Of a DNA stretch of 64,000 nt, positions 8,751 to 19,615 are shown in pieces (within the stretch, counting starts at the first letter, position 1; each line of letters begins with the position of its first letter). A model generated the notes under the pieces. It was not told the origin of the DNA and made no database searches. It was given only the letters and a program-made list of their open reading frames with translations. The translations under genes were made by a program, and so were the position numbers. The stretch comes from Mesostigma viride (Eukaryota; Streptophyta; Mesostigmatophyceae; Mesostigmatales; Mesostigmataceae), in contig RPFO01000276.1 in the NCBI GenBank assembly GCA_009746045.1, forward strand, positions 2,558,102 to 2,622,101. The letters run 5' to 3'.

Positions 8751-9305
8751 GACTAGATGACCTAGACGGTGGGGCCGGAAACAGCATGCTTGATCAGGGC
8801 GTGTGGTTAATACTTGATCAGGCACTCCTCGTGTGGTTAATACTTGTATACATGTTGCCAAAATTCTTGACACAGAAATTGCAACATAAAATTAGATAAG
8901 TTAAACGCCGTTAGGAATGGCAAGATCCCCTAGGAAATTTATTAATGCCCATCAAAGGCGTGGACCGCTGACAGTGTGGTGTTTCCAGTAGAAACGATAA
9001 ATTTTTGGCAGCAACTGCAACGTCACTCCCTGGCCGTCAGTATTTTGTCTGCCATCTTTCAGGTCTGGCTCAGAACATTTTGCCCTGCGGCCTGCATCAG
9101 CACGAGAGCTCCCTCGCTATTGCTACATTCAGTAGGAATACATTACGTAACTCCCTCAGCTGGCACTACTCTCGCCAGCCCCTCCCTCGCTCGCAGACCG
9201 TCCATTCCCATTGCGGCAGCACCATGTGGGAGAATATTCACATGCCCAACGGTGCCAACCCCTTCGAAAACATGGGAAGGTTCGTCTCCACCTTATTTGA
9301 AGTGT
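8751..9305. other. Spacer, including the 3' side of psbY
   Basis: No gene is recognisable. The part next to 9305 is the 3' untranslated side of the minus-strand psbY gene. I did not find a clear polyadenylation signal. 8751-8900 contains two copies of GTGTGGTTAATACTTG. Confidence 0.4.
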
Positions 9306-10520
9306 TTACGCACGGGCAGCCTTGGTGCCCTTCTTCGTGCCCTTCGCCTTGGGGGCAGCCGGCTGCTTGGCAGCCTGGGCCGCCAGCTGCCTCTGGAGTG
9401 GGCCGGCGATGTTGTACGCAACCCAGCCAAGGGCAGGGATCAGGGCAAAGGCCAGGATCCCCGCGCGGCCATCACCAGCAGCCAGCTGGGCAACCTCCTG
9501 CGCGGCATCAGCGTTGCTGGCCATCAGAAGACCGGCAGCGGCGGCACCGATGGCAAGAGCACCGGTCTTGGTGCCCTTCTTCGTGCCCTTCTTGGTGCCC
9601 TTCGCCTTGGGGGCATCCGGCTGCTTGGCAGCCTGGGCCGCCAGCTGCCTCTGGAGTGGGCCAGCAATGTTGTACGCAACCCAGCCAAGGGCAGGGATCA
9701 GGGCAAAGGCCAGGATACCCGCGCGGCCATCACCGGCAGCCAGCTGGGCAACCTCCTGCGCGGCATCAGCGTTGCTGGCCATCAGAAGACCGGCAGCGGC
9801 GGCACCGATGGCAAGAGCACCGGTCTTGGTGCCCTTCTTCGTGCCCTTCTTGGTGCCCTTCGCCTTGGGGGCATCCGGCTGCTTAGCAGCCTGGGCGGCA
9901 AGCTGCCTCTGGAGTGGGCCAGCAATGTTGTACGCAACCCAGCCAAGGGCAGGGATCAGGGCAAAGGCCAGGATACCCGCGCGGCCATCACCGGCAGCCA
10001 GCTGGGCAACCTCCTGCGCGGCATCGGCATTGTTAGCCAGCAGGAGACCAGCAGCCGCGGCACCAATGGCCAGCGCGCCAGTCTTGGTGCCCTTCTTCGT
10101 GCCCTTCTTGGTGCCCTTCGCCTTGGGGGCATCCGGCTGCTTAGCAAACTGGGCCGCCAGCTGCCTCTGAAGTGGTCCAGCAATGTTGTAGGCGACCCAG
10201 CCAAGAGCCGGGGCCAGGGCAAACGCAAGAAGTCCCGCCCGGTTGTCGGAGGCGGCAAGCTGAGCAACCTCCTGAGCGGCCTGGGCGCTTCCACTCTCAG
10301 CAATCATAGAAATAAGGGCCGTGGCCATGGCAACGCTACCTGCCGACGATGCATTCTCCGACAGAGCAACCGTCGTACGCGGGGCCGCCTTAACCAAAAA
10401 CGGCCTAGAGGGAACAACAGCGACATTCTGCCCCAAGAAACGCGAGTTCCTCTGGGATGGGGCAGCCGCGACCTGAGAGGCAACCCCCGCCAAGGAGGAG
10501 TTGAGCACTGCGGAAGCCAT
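9306..10520 (-). CDS. psbY: Photosystem II PsbY polyprotein with four PsbY units
   Basis: The protein has 404 residues. Residues 1-58 (MASAVLNSSLAGVASQ...) are Ser/Ala/basic-rich like a plastid transit peptide. Residues 60-80 are hydrophobic and end in SAQA before the first mature unit. Four units start AQEVAQLAA at about 82, 168, 254 and 340. Each has one transmembrane helix (FALIPALGWVAYNIAGPLQ), a basic Lys/Gly/Thr linker (KGTKKGTKKGTKTG) and, for the first three, a second hydrophobic stretch ending ADA, a thylakoid processing peptidase type site. Known for the family: PsbY is a small thylakoid subunit beside cytochrome b559, and land-plant genes encode two units per precursor. The start at 10520 gives the transit peptide. 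The frame is open upstream to 10871, but that part is not plastid-like. No intron is needed. Confidence 0.9.
   Translation of the reverse strand: MASAVLNSSLAGVASQVAAAPSQRNSRFLGQNVAVVPSRPFLVKAAPRTTVALSENASSAGSVAMATALISMIAESGSAQAAQEVAQLAASDNRAGLLAFALAPALGWVAYNIAGPLQRQLAAQFAKQPDAPKAKGTKKGTKKGTKTGALAIGAAAAGLLLANNADAAQEVAQLAAGDGRAGILAFALIPALGWVAYNIAGPLQRQLAAQAAKQPDAPKAKGTKKGTKKGTKTGALAIGAAAAGLLMASNADAAQEVAQLAAGDGRAGILAFALIPALGWVAYNIAGPLQRQLAAQAAKQPDAPKAKGTKKGTKKGTKTGALAIGAAAAGLLMASNADAAQEVAQLAAGDGRAGILAFALIPALGWVAYNIAGPLQRQLAAQAAKQPAAPKAKGTKKGTKAARA
9343..10374 (-). repeat. 258-bp tandem repeats inside psbY
   Basis: The word TTCGCCTTGGGGGCA recurs at 9343, 9601, 9859 and 10117, an exact 258-bp (86-codon) period. 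The middle units are almost identical at DNA level. The unit nearest the transit peptide is more diverged (ASDNRAGLLAFALAP), which points to recent duplication or gene conversion of the downstream units. Confidence 0.85.
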
Positions 10521-11939
10521 GCTGCGTTGAGGTTGAGTGGAGGTCGGCAAGGTGGACAATGCAAACTGGGCAAACAACCCACCATAAACTGAAAGCTGGT
10601 CGGATGAGGGTGGTTTGTTCTGATTGGTCCAACTGGCGGAAGTCGACCCGTTTCCCGGACGGTAGTCCTCGACCCCAGCAATGACAGGCACGAGCAATCT
10701 CCATCTGGCGCCCCGTTGGGTGAATCTTCTCGTGTATCTTTGCGGTCGCCAGCTCGGACCAGCATTAGGGATTTCAAGTGGGTTCCAGTCTTCCAGACCA
10801 GGTCCAGACTGGCTTTTCCCTCTGACATTCGGCTCTCGCGCGCCTTTCGACAGTTTTGCCCTGCTTTCCACGGAGTTTCCAGAGACCGCCGCGGGGGGCA
10901 GGAGCCCAGGGGCCAGGAGTGGCTGTACACCTTCCAGTCCGTACAGCTACCCGTTGTCAAAAAGCGTGGGACCAGCCAATAATTTCGTACGGAATAAATG
11001 CCAGGCATGAATCCACACGCCATCCACCGGATCCACTAATAATAACCCTGTCGGACCACCGGCGCGGGAATACATACTTATAAGTACACTCAACTCAACT
11101 CAACGCCATGTCGCCATCCAACAGTGACGCTCAAGGTAAAGGTTGAGTCGAGTCGAGTCGATGCGAGGCGATGCGGTGGGGTGCGATGCGATGGGTGTTG
11201 TATGTGCGCGTGTGTGTGCGTGTATATATGTGTGTGTGGCGTGCTCCGAATTCAACTAGTGCCGCGCGTTTTAGGCGTGGTTTCAAAGCATTAAAAATTG
11301 CAGCTAAAGCAAACATGTGCCTACAGGAGCGTGTCTTGACAGATTAGATTACGGTCAGTAATGGCACTGTGAAAATCGGCCGTGCAGATATCAGGGCTGT
11401 ACGTGGTGACCAGTGTAGCATGGCCGGCATACGAGGCGTGCCATTGAATCGTTGCAGGGACCTTGTAGTAAATGACGCAGTACTCATTTGGGCATGCGCC
11501 GGCGTGACTAAAACAACGCTGCACAGTGCAGAGTATTTAGTACAGCTTAGTAGCAACCTGGCACTAGCGGCCATTAATTTGGTCGTTTTCAACGTTGTGG
11601 CGTTGCACAGTTAAGCCTATAAAGGCATAAACATTTTGCCCAGCAGCCGCAGCTTCTGATAACTTCTTCTGCCCTTCCCGCTTAGGTCGAAAGGGGACCA
11701 ACTTCATGTTTTGCCTTCTTGTTGCTCCTCCTGATGGTTTGTTTACTCGTCCGCTTTCGGATTACACATCTCGGTACCCAATCTGTAACCGTACACCATA
11801 ACGTAGTTTCATGATCCTTGATAACGTAGTTTCATGAGCAGTATACCTGAAAGCATGTTTGATGTCAGCTACAAGACGATGAGAGCAATCCTTTTCTAGG
11901 CGTTGCCCTGCACTAGTGTCACTCTGGGCTCCAATTTTG
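10521..11939. other. psbY upstream region and spacer
   Basis: Contains the 5' untranslated region and probable promoter of psbY (minus strand) close to 10521, but I cannot place a TATA box or start site. 11130-11250 has short GAGTC/GATGC minisatellite and (TG)n runs. Reading frames over 10300-11080 on both strands look like by-products of high GC. Confidence 0.4.
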
Positions 11940-12235
11940 GTAAAACGCGGGTAAAACCAGGGCAAACGCAGGGTAAAATTTTTTTACCCAAAAGTAAAAA
12001 CAGGGTACAGGGCAATTCTAGGGTAAAAACAGGGGTAAATTTTACCCCGTTTTCATCCACTTAGAGCTCGGTATGCCATAGTGTTGGGCAAAAAGGGGGT
12101 AAAGTTTTACCACCTGGTAGAAAACAGGTAATTTCCGTTTTACCCACCAGGTAATTTCGGGGTAAAATTTTACCCACATGGGAAATTGTGGGGAAAGAAC
12201 AATTTACCCATATTTACCCTCGTTTTCCCCTGCAA
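11940..12235. repeat. GGGTAAAA / TTTTACCC inverted motif array
   Basis: About 300 bp packed with GGGTAAAA-like words, first mostly in one orientation and then as TTTTACCC. Such arrays resemble the subterminal repeats of CACTA-type DNA transposons, but no terminal repeat or TSD was found. It directly abuts the satellite. Confidence 0.5.
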
Positions 12236-12239
12236 TTAC

Positions 12240-14361
12240 CTCATTTGAAGCCCCGAGTGGGTGTGGTGCAGCCCACCCATCAAATGACATCGGCTTGACC
12301 TGAAACTTGGAAGGTAGTTTCTGGGAGTGTGTTTCAGTGTGCCTACCAAGTTTCAGGCCAATTGAACATCATTTGAGATGGGCTGTACTCACTTCATTGC
12401 AGTACGCGATCGAGCTAGGAGCAACTATGTTGGGGTGTGTTGAACAAGCCAAAGCCTGGGAGTGGCAGCCCATATCAACTGACATTGAATTGGCCTGAAA
12501 CTTGGTAGGCACACTGCAACACACTCCCAAAAACTACCATCCAAGTTTCAGGTCAATCCGATGTCATTTGATGGGTGGGCTGCACCACACCCACTTGGTT
12601 ACGTTACCGACGAGCAACTATGTTGGGGTGTGTTGAACAAGCCAAAGCCTGGGAGTGGCAGCCCATATCAAATGACATTGAATTGGCCTGAAACTTGGTA
12701 GGCACACTGCAACACACTCCCAAAAACTACCTTCCAAGTTTCAGGTCAATCCGATGTCATTTGATGGGTGGGCTGCACCACACCCACTTGGTTACGTTAC
12801 CGGCGAGCAACTATGTTGGGGTGTGTTGAACAAGCCAAAGCCTGGGAGTGGCAGCCCATACCAAATGACATTCAATCGGCCTGAAACTTGGTAGGCACAC
12901 TGCAACACACTCCCAAAAACTACCTTCCAAGTTTCAGGTCAATCCGATGTCATTTGATGGGTGGGAGCTGCACCACACCCGCTTGTTTCATTACCGGCGA
13001 GCAACTATGAACATTGGGGTGTGTTGAACAAGCCAAAGCCTGGGAGTGGCAGCCCATATCAAATGACATTCAATTGGCCTGAAACTTGGTAGGCACACTG
13101 CAACACACTCCCAAAAACTACCTTCCAAGTTTCAGGTCAATCGGATGTCATTTGATGGGTGGGCTGCACCACACCCACTTGTTTATTACCGGCGAGCAAC
13201 TATGTTGGGGTGTGTTGAACAAGCCAAAGCCTGGGAGTGGCAGCCCATATCAAATGACATTCAATTGGCCTGAAACTTGGTAGGCACACTGCAACACACT
13301 CCCAAAAACTACCTTCCAAGTTTCAGGCCAATCCGATGTCATTTGATGGGTGGGCTGTACCACACCCACTTGTTTATTACCGGCGAGCAACTATGTTGGG
13401 GTGTGTTGAACAAGCCAAAGCCTGGGAGTGGCAGCCCATATCAAATGACATTCAATTGGCCTGAAACTTGGTAGGCACACTGCAACACACTCCCAAAAAC
13501 TACCTTCCAAGTTTCAGGCCAATCCGATGTCATTTGATGGCTGGGCTGCACCACACCCACTTGTTTATTACCGGCGAGCAACTATGTTGGGGTGTGTTGA
13601 ACAAGCCAAAGCCTGGGAGTGGCAGCCCATATCAAATGACATTCAATCGGCCTGAAGCTTGGTAGGCACACTGCAACACACTCCCAAAAACTACCTTCCA
13701 AGTTTCAGGTCAATCGGATGTCATTTGATGGGTGGGAGCTGCACCACACCCGCTTGTTTCATTACCGGCGAGCAACTATGTTGGGGTGTGTTGAACAAGC
13801 CAAAGCCTGGGAGTGGCAGCCCATACCAAATGACATTCAATTGACTTGAAACTTGGTAGGCACACTGCAACACACTCCCAAAAACTACCTTCCAAGTTTC
13901 AGGTCAATCCGATGTCATTTGATGGGTGGGCTGCACCACACCCACTTGGTTACGTTACCGGCAAGCAACTATGTTGGGGTGTGTTGAACAAGCCAAAGCC
14001 TGGGAGTGGCAGCCCATATCAAATGACATTCAATTGGCCTGAAACTTGGTAGGCACACTGCAACACACTCCCAAAAACTACCTTCCAAGTTTCAGGTCAA
14101 TCGGATGTCATTTGATGGGTGGGCTGCACCACACCCACTTGTTTATTACCGGCGAGCAACTATGTTGGGGTGTGTTGAACAAGCCAAAGCCTGGGAGTGG
14201 CAACCCATACCAAATGACATTCAATTGGCCTGAAGCTTGGTAGGCACACTGCAACACACTCCCAAAAACTACCTTCCAAGTTTCAGGCCAATCCGATGTC
14301 ATTTGGTGGGTGGGCTGCACCACACCCACTTGGTTACGTTACCGGCGAGCAACTATGTTGT
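12240..14361. repeat. Satellite array of about ten ~192-bp units
   Basis: The word GCAACTATGTTGGGG (or close) recurs at 12421, 12613, 12807, 13001, 13195, 13386, 13577, 13770, 13965, 14155 and 14349, giving units of 190-195 bp. Each unit contains an imperfect inverted repeat with ~35-bp arms: CAAATGACATTCAATTGG... on one side and ...CGGATGTCATTTG on the other. The first unit (12240-12420) is in the opposite orientation. Open frames here reflect the repeat, because the unit length is not a multiple of three. One more unit sits at 16478-16649. Confidence 0.9.
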
Positions 14362-14734
14362 GTCCATGTTACCAAGAAAAGTCCTTATTTTAGGACCAGT
14401 TTGAATTAAAAAATATATGTGCAAACATCAAATTTCGACCCTGGCATTTTTACCACTGACAGATAACACACTTTTTGAATTTTGGACAAAAACCTGGGTT
14501 CAAATAATTACATTTAGTACCTGAATGGACCCTGGCCCATGCAGGCAGGCCTCAAACCGCGAATTTGGTCAAAATGAGAATTTAGGACCAATAGGACCAA
14601 TTAGTGTCAACGCATGACCATGCTATCCACACGGTCCCTTGAGCATCTTACAAGCGCTAGGGGACCCTACGAGGCCTTGGGATGGCGGGGCAGCGTATAA
14701 CAAGGCCATACCCTGCTGTGGCTGCCTCTATATT

Positions 14735-14882
14735 CTGATCAGACACTCCGCAAAGGTGAAAACCTTTGCGTTCAGTGCCGGGCCGCGGAAAACGCGGAAA
14801 ACGCGATCTGCAAATGAATCCGACCGGAATCGAACTGGGGACCTCTCGCACCAATTTTGCTGACTATAGGACGGACGTCTCC
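14735..14882 (-). mobile_element. tRNA-like SINE (family 1, copy c)
   Basis: A minus-strand copy of the SINE at 250-398, with the B-box-like sequence and 3' hairpin preserved. I could not find a clear TSD. The preceding 14362-14734 is AT-rich and without a recognisable gene. Confidence 0.65.
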
Positions 14883-16284
14883 GGTTACCATGGCATCGCC
14901 AACTTACACCTACAGTCATCCGCAAAAGTTCTCCTGTCCGGGGAGTGATGCAAGCCTTTCGGATTTGGTACTAGATAAATCACTCGAGATCTGTGTGTAG
15001 GAGTACTACACACGTGTCTGCACGCGAGACTTGTTCAGTCTCGCACCGTGAGACGGGCCTCTATATATACGCGTGCTTAACGGTGTCACAGATGGTGCAG
15101 GTAATGCAATATACGGTTGCATGGTTGCTGAGGTTGCCCGGCTTGAACATGGCCCACCCCTTGCGGTAAACTTTCTCTAAGCATATGCCAAACCTTCTTT
15201 GACATCACGGACATGCTGGCCACCACCCAGTGATGAAAAAACATTGCATTTGCATTGCAACTAACACATGAATGCAGCCAAATCAAGTTACAGAACAACG
15301 TTGTGCTAACATGCAACGCTTTGTGAGTGAATTCAGGGTGCATGTAACACGTAAACCATACTGTATATACTGTCTGAGAACACCCTGAACGACTGCAGGC
15401 CATAGGACCATGGTTTATAACTAACACATGAGTAAAACTGCTCTTACGCATGTGTGTTTTAGCTGCAGCGGACGACGAAGATAGAGACGTAAAAAATTGT
15501 ATGACGTAAACCAACTATGTGTGACAGTTATGTGCACAGAGAGCGTCCCCTCTTTTTAGGCATAGCTGGCTGACTCAAAACACCACGACAGCGTTGCCAG
15601 TTACACTCATGATCTAGAGCACCCCGGCACGTACCTGCTACTTACGTCGCCTCATTCCAGATGGTTGCAAAAAAGTCGCTGAAATCCGCAGCGAGGTCAG
15701 CTTTCCGAGAGCTGAGCGCACCAAAGCTGGCCAACCGGTTCGAAAATGATATAAACCACGCTTGTGATGCGTTCTAGGTCCAAGAAATACCGAAAGTGAA
15801 GACCTATAAGGTGCGCTCGCTGCCCAGCCTGAACGTCCCTAAAACATGGTCGACAATGGAAATCGGGCAAGAATATCACAGCCCAGGCGCTCCCATGTCA
15901 AATACTTCGTTTCTAAACTCCAGAATATTATCAAAATCGTCCACAAAAATTTCCTGGCTTGCACCTTTCCTGGCTTTCGCACCACCATTGCTAATACACT
16001 AACATGTTTGTGCCAAAATCGACCCTCCGCGAGCAGGCGATCTGCGACCCATTTGTGATGTGCCGCTGTGCTACAGCGCTACACATAAAAACTTGCGCAG
16101 AAAATTTCACAGCCTTTAAGCATAACTAACGACCTTTCGTTTTTGCTGCTGGGCGCCCGAAATGATGAACGCACGTGAAAACGCCGGCCACGATTGTCAC
16201 GTCGCCATATCCACCTCAGATCATTCCCGCACCCACTTTTTTGCTCCAAAATCGGTTATATTTTTGGTCGAGGTACCTACTTTC
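14883..16284. other. Spacer without recognised genes
   Basis: Short open frames occur on both strands, but none shows a known motif, repeats elsewhere in the window, or has a convincing start. I see nothing I can assign. Confidence 0.4.
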
Positions 16285-16649
16285 CCGCCATTATACCCGG
16301 TACCCGGGTACGGAATCCGGGTACCATGTGCCGGAACCACGGGTCGGGTACATCATGCCGGGTACGGTCCACATGGGGTACGGTCCATATAGTGACCCCC
16401 CCCCCCGGTACCTCGGTTATAGTAAATTGGTCCTTAATTTAGGACTTTGTCCTAAATTAAGGACCGTGGTATGGCTAACAGTTGGGGTGTGTTGAACAAG
16501 CCAAAGCCTGGGAGAGGCAGCCCATATCAAATGACATTCAATTGGCCTGAAACTTGGTAGGCACACTGCAACACACTCCCAAAAACTACCTTCCAAGTTT
16601 CAGGTCAATCGGATGTCATTTGATGGGTGGGCTGCACCACACCCACTTC
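16285..16649. repeat. CCGGGTAC motif array and an isolated satellite unit
   Basis: 16285-16425 holds repeated CCGGGTAC / GGGTACGG words ending in a C run and a TCCTTAATTTAGGA palindrome-like stretch. 16478-16649 is a single copy of the satellite found at 12.2-14.4 kb. Confidence 0.6.
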
Positions 16650-16661
16650 ATATTGCGGTAC

Positions 16662-17058
16662 CATTGCTTGTAACCATTGGCGTCACTGCCGCTAAGGCAG
16701 CCATGCCTAGAATGTTGCCTAGCTGTGCCAACACACCTAGTCACGTGCCGCCAACGCACGGTACACAACCAGCCATAGCCTAGTCCTAGTACAGCCATGC
16801 TACGCCCTGGCTATGTTCAGATTACTTGCCCACGCTCCTTGCTATGATATGCTCACATGGGTCTTATTGCACCCACAGTTTGCCGGATCGTTAGCCTGTC
16901 CTTTTAGCTAGCCGCGCCCGATTGCAGCTGTGGCATGCCTTTGGCATGAAGGAGACTGGGGGTCTCTGCCCTTTCTCCTGTAGTGCACACACAGGGATTA
17001 AAAGCACTTCGGTGCTCCGTGACTCCCCAACGGGAGCACGAGTTTAATTAATTAATTA
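16662..17058 (+). mobile_element. LINE-B copy B3 (3' UTR only)
   Basis: A 397-bp, 5'-truncated copy with a 12-bp TSD ATATTGCGGTAC (16650-16661 and 17059-17070). Its 3' end has a UUCG-tetraloop hairpin, AGCAC-TTCG-GTGCT (17003-17016), then CTCCC-CAAC-GGGAG (17023-17036), then a (TTAA)n tail. The same end is found reversed at 31427 and 35571. Confidence 0.85.
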
Positions 17059-17333
17059 ATATTGCGGTACGCAAGTCAACTACTAATATCCAAGGTTCTG
17101 CCATGTTAACCCGGGTTAAGCACTTGAGACAAGTACAACAATTTAGAAGATAGCAACAACGGTGCCATTTCAAATTATTATGACATTCATACCAGAAATA
17201 ATGAAAATGAGAAGCTTGATCGAACGTTGGTGGTGGAATAACTTAAGCCGGCAGCACATATCTCTAAAATTTAAAGCACCATTGAAGAATAATTTGCCCA
17301 AACTTTGTCTTACATGGGGACCCGCACAAAGCA

Positions 17334-18379
17334 TCAAGTGTCTTGGTTGTCCAGAGGATGGAATGCATTTAATGATGTTAAGAATAAGTAAAAGGACGTG
17401 CTGGAAATTAATTTCCCTACAGAGAAATCGTCATCATAAAGCCCTGAAAAGGGCACACACGTACCCCTCCCCAACGTGGAGGGGGCTTTCCTTGATTGGA
17501 TGATGCAACTCACAAGCTTAGCTACCTGCTCTGGCTGGTAGTTTGGGGTGAGGACTACGGCCTTGCCAGCTGGCCAACTTGGGTCATGGCAAAAGATGCA
17601 CACGTACGTCGCGCAAGGCCTCCACAGGAACCCACTTGTCAACAAGGCCGTTGTAGCAGTCTCGGACATGTTGAGTACCGGCACGTCGCCCCACATGACC
17701 ATATTGTAACTGTTCCAATGGCGGAAAACCGTCACCTTGGCCAGACGAACAACCTCGGAAGAGGCGACATGGGTGAGCAGCAGAAAGCCCTCTACCGCAG
17801 CAAAAAAAATACCAGCATTGCCATCCCCACCTTCATAGTCGATGCTAGCATGGTACGTGACACGTGTCAGACTGTGGCCTGTAGTTTCTCTTGCTGTGAA
17901 ACGTGTTCCTGTTCACGTACGCAACTTTGAACTCGTGGGCCACTACGCAACCAACAACACGAAAGTCCAAGGTGACTGCATGCTGGGCATGGTTCAACTG
18001 CAAGCAGGCATAAATAGCATCGCGCTCTTCCCGCCATGGGTGCGCCCGCGCCTGCACAAAAGACACTGGATGACCCTCGTAGAGGAAGTACACATCACCA
18101 TCAGCATCGTCCATGAAAGAGCCTCTAGTAGATTCATGCGCGACGTGCGGCAAGGGTGTGACAGCCCCCGTTTCCACTAGGGCATCCAACTGCCTAACGA
18201 GAAGCCAATGATTCACAAGCGTGGCCTCAGGGGCATTAGAGACCTTCGCCCTGGTGACAGCCTTCATGACCCCGATCGCCCACTCCACGTAAAACTCGCT
18301 TTGCAAAGCTAGACTCCCAACCATACGCTCGTGTCGTGCTGCGTGACACACTACGCTGTGCAAGTTATACGTCAACATC
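17334..18379 (-). pseudogene. tnp2 transposase, C-terminal piece
   Basis: Two frames. 18379-~17900 carries SLALQSEFYVEWAIGVMKA and VNHWLLVRQLDALVETG. After a frame change, 17890-17334 carries VTYHASIDYEGGDGNAGIFF and VVRLAKVTVFRHWNSYN. The latter resembles the C-terminal region that follows the catalytic domain in tnp2-like proteins. It is the direct continuation of 34714-35008 on the far side of LTR-X. Confidence 0.6.
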
Positions 18380-18852
18380 AGTTAGTCTCCATGCTTTGCT
18401 GTAGACTAAGTCTCAAAGGCATTGTGAATACAACGTATGAATAAGCCTTGTAAACCTACGTTGGTATGTGAATATAAATACCACGTGGGCTATGCAGATA
18501 GGAATGCTAGTCGAGTCGCATACGTTTCCCTAGATAGGTACTTTGGGTACTGAGGTACGTGACAGATGTCAGTACCCAGTATACGTAGTGTCCTGTTATT
18601 GGACGGTACTAGAGTATCCTAGATAGGGACCGTACTGCAGCGTGCATTGATCTGTGATCGCACGATGCAGTGACTAGACTGCTACCTGTCATCGTGTGGC
18701 CTCGGGCCAACGGTCTGCACCCAACGGTCACTGGCGGCGCAGCCGGTGAGAGGAACGTTGATAAAGGGTAAACCTATTTTCTAATGAACCAAGCAATTCA
18801 TTGCTCACAGCCTTCAGTGTTCTCAAGCAATATATCCCACCGCATTCTAACT
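18380..18852 (+). repeat. LTR-X 5' LTR
   Basis: 473 bp, reading the same as 34241-34713 throughout on visual comparison. It is bounded by the inverted hexamers AGTTAG and CTAACT. I did not place a TATA box or polyadenylation signal. Confidence 0.92.
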
Positions 18853-18870
18853 TGAATTTTATTTGCTACC

Positions 18871-19305
18871 ATGGCTATCACGAACAAGAATGTCGCTAAG
18901 AAGCTTACCTACAACGAGGATGATGATGGGCAGGATCGGCGGATGCCCAAAGACAACAACCAGAAGCCGGCTGGCGATGCGGCCATTTCCAAGAAAAAGA
19001 AAAAAAACAAAAAGACTCACAATGTTTGCCAGGACGAGGGGACGGCGGCTGCAAAGCCGACCGACCTACCCCCCTCTCCTGAGAGGCCGGAGGCCGAGAC
19101 GGCTCCCCCCCGGGGGACCGGCTTACCCTCGACTCCGGCGGCTGCCCCAGCCGCAACCACGGCTGGCGCGGCCATGGCTGCGGAGCCCTCGGTGGTAAAC
19201 CCCACTGAGGCTCCCCAGTTCGGCCCCCCGCTGCCAACTATTCGGGAGCTTATGCCCCGACAGACGGCTTCGGTGGCGCCGGACGGGACGATTACCTTTC
19301 GTCCC
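18871..19305 (+). CDS. LTR-X gag, N-terminal part
   Basis: Starts at an ATG in a good context (ACCATGG), 18 nt after the 5' LTR. It encodes a charged, low-complexity N terminus (ITNKNVAKKLTYNEDDDGQD, a Lys run, then Ala/Pro-rich). At 19305 the frame is cut by TIR-1. Removing TIR-1 and one TCCC copy joins codons CGT CCC directly to GCC ACA at 27487 in the same frame, which supports both this gene and the TIR-1 borders. I recognise no capsid motif in this part. Confidence 0.75.
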
Positions 19306-19319
19306 CACCGGGAAGGGGT

Positions 19320-19615
19320 CTGTGACATTTTGTGATATTTTTTTATCACAAAATGTCACTTTTGTGACATTTTGTGATAAAAAAATGATAAAACGTGACA
19401 AAATGTGACAAAATGTGATAAAACTGTGACAAATTGTGATCGAGACATGTCATGATTGTGACAAAACGTGACAAACGTGATAAAACCAGCATATTTTGTG
19501 ATAACGTCACTATCACAAAATGTCAAAGTGTCACAAAATGTCACAAACCCACAGAAAAACAAAATGTGACAAGGTGATAAATCACAACCACTCAGGGGAA
19601 GTGATATATCACAAA
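19320..19615 (+). repeat. TIR-1 left subterminal array
   Basis: More than a dozen TGTGACA, TGTGATA and reverse-complement TGTCACA words, mostly in one orientation. In CACTA elements such words bind a transposon-encoded DNA-binding protein. That role is inferred here. Confidence 0.8.

Noticed and set aside
9005-10592. Long plus-strand frames across psbY (up to 538 codons)
   Set aside because: They are shadows of the repeated GC-rich psbY gene; composition and repeat period explain them.
10521-10871. Extending the psbY start upstream in the open frame to 10871
   Set aside because: The added ~117 residues do not look like a transit peptide, whereas MASAVLNSSLAGVAS at 10520 does.
12307-14329. 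A series of 60-75-codon reading frames on both strands, looking like a small gene family
   Set aside because: They follow the ~192-bp satellite period. The unit is not a multiple of three and no frame is preserved across all units.
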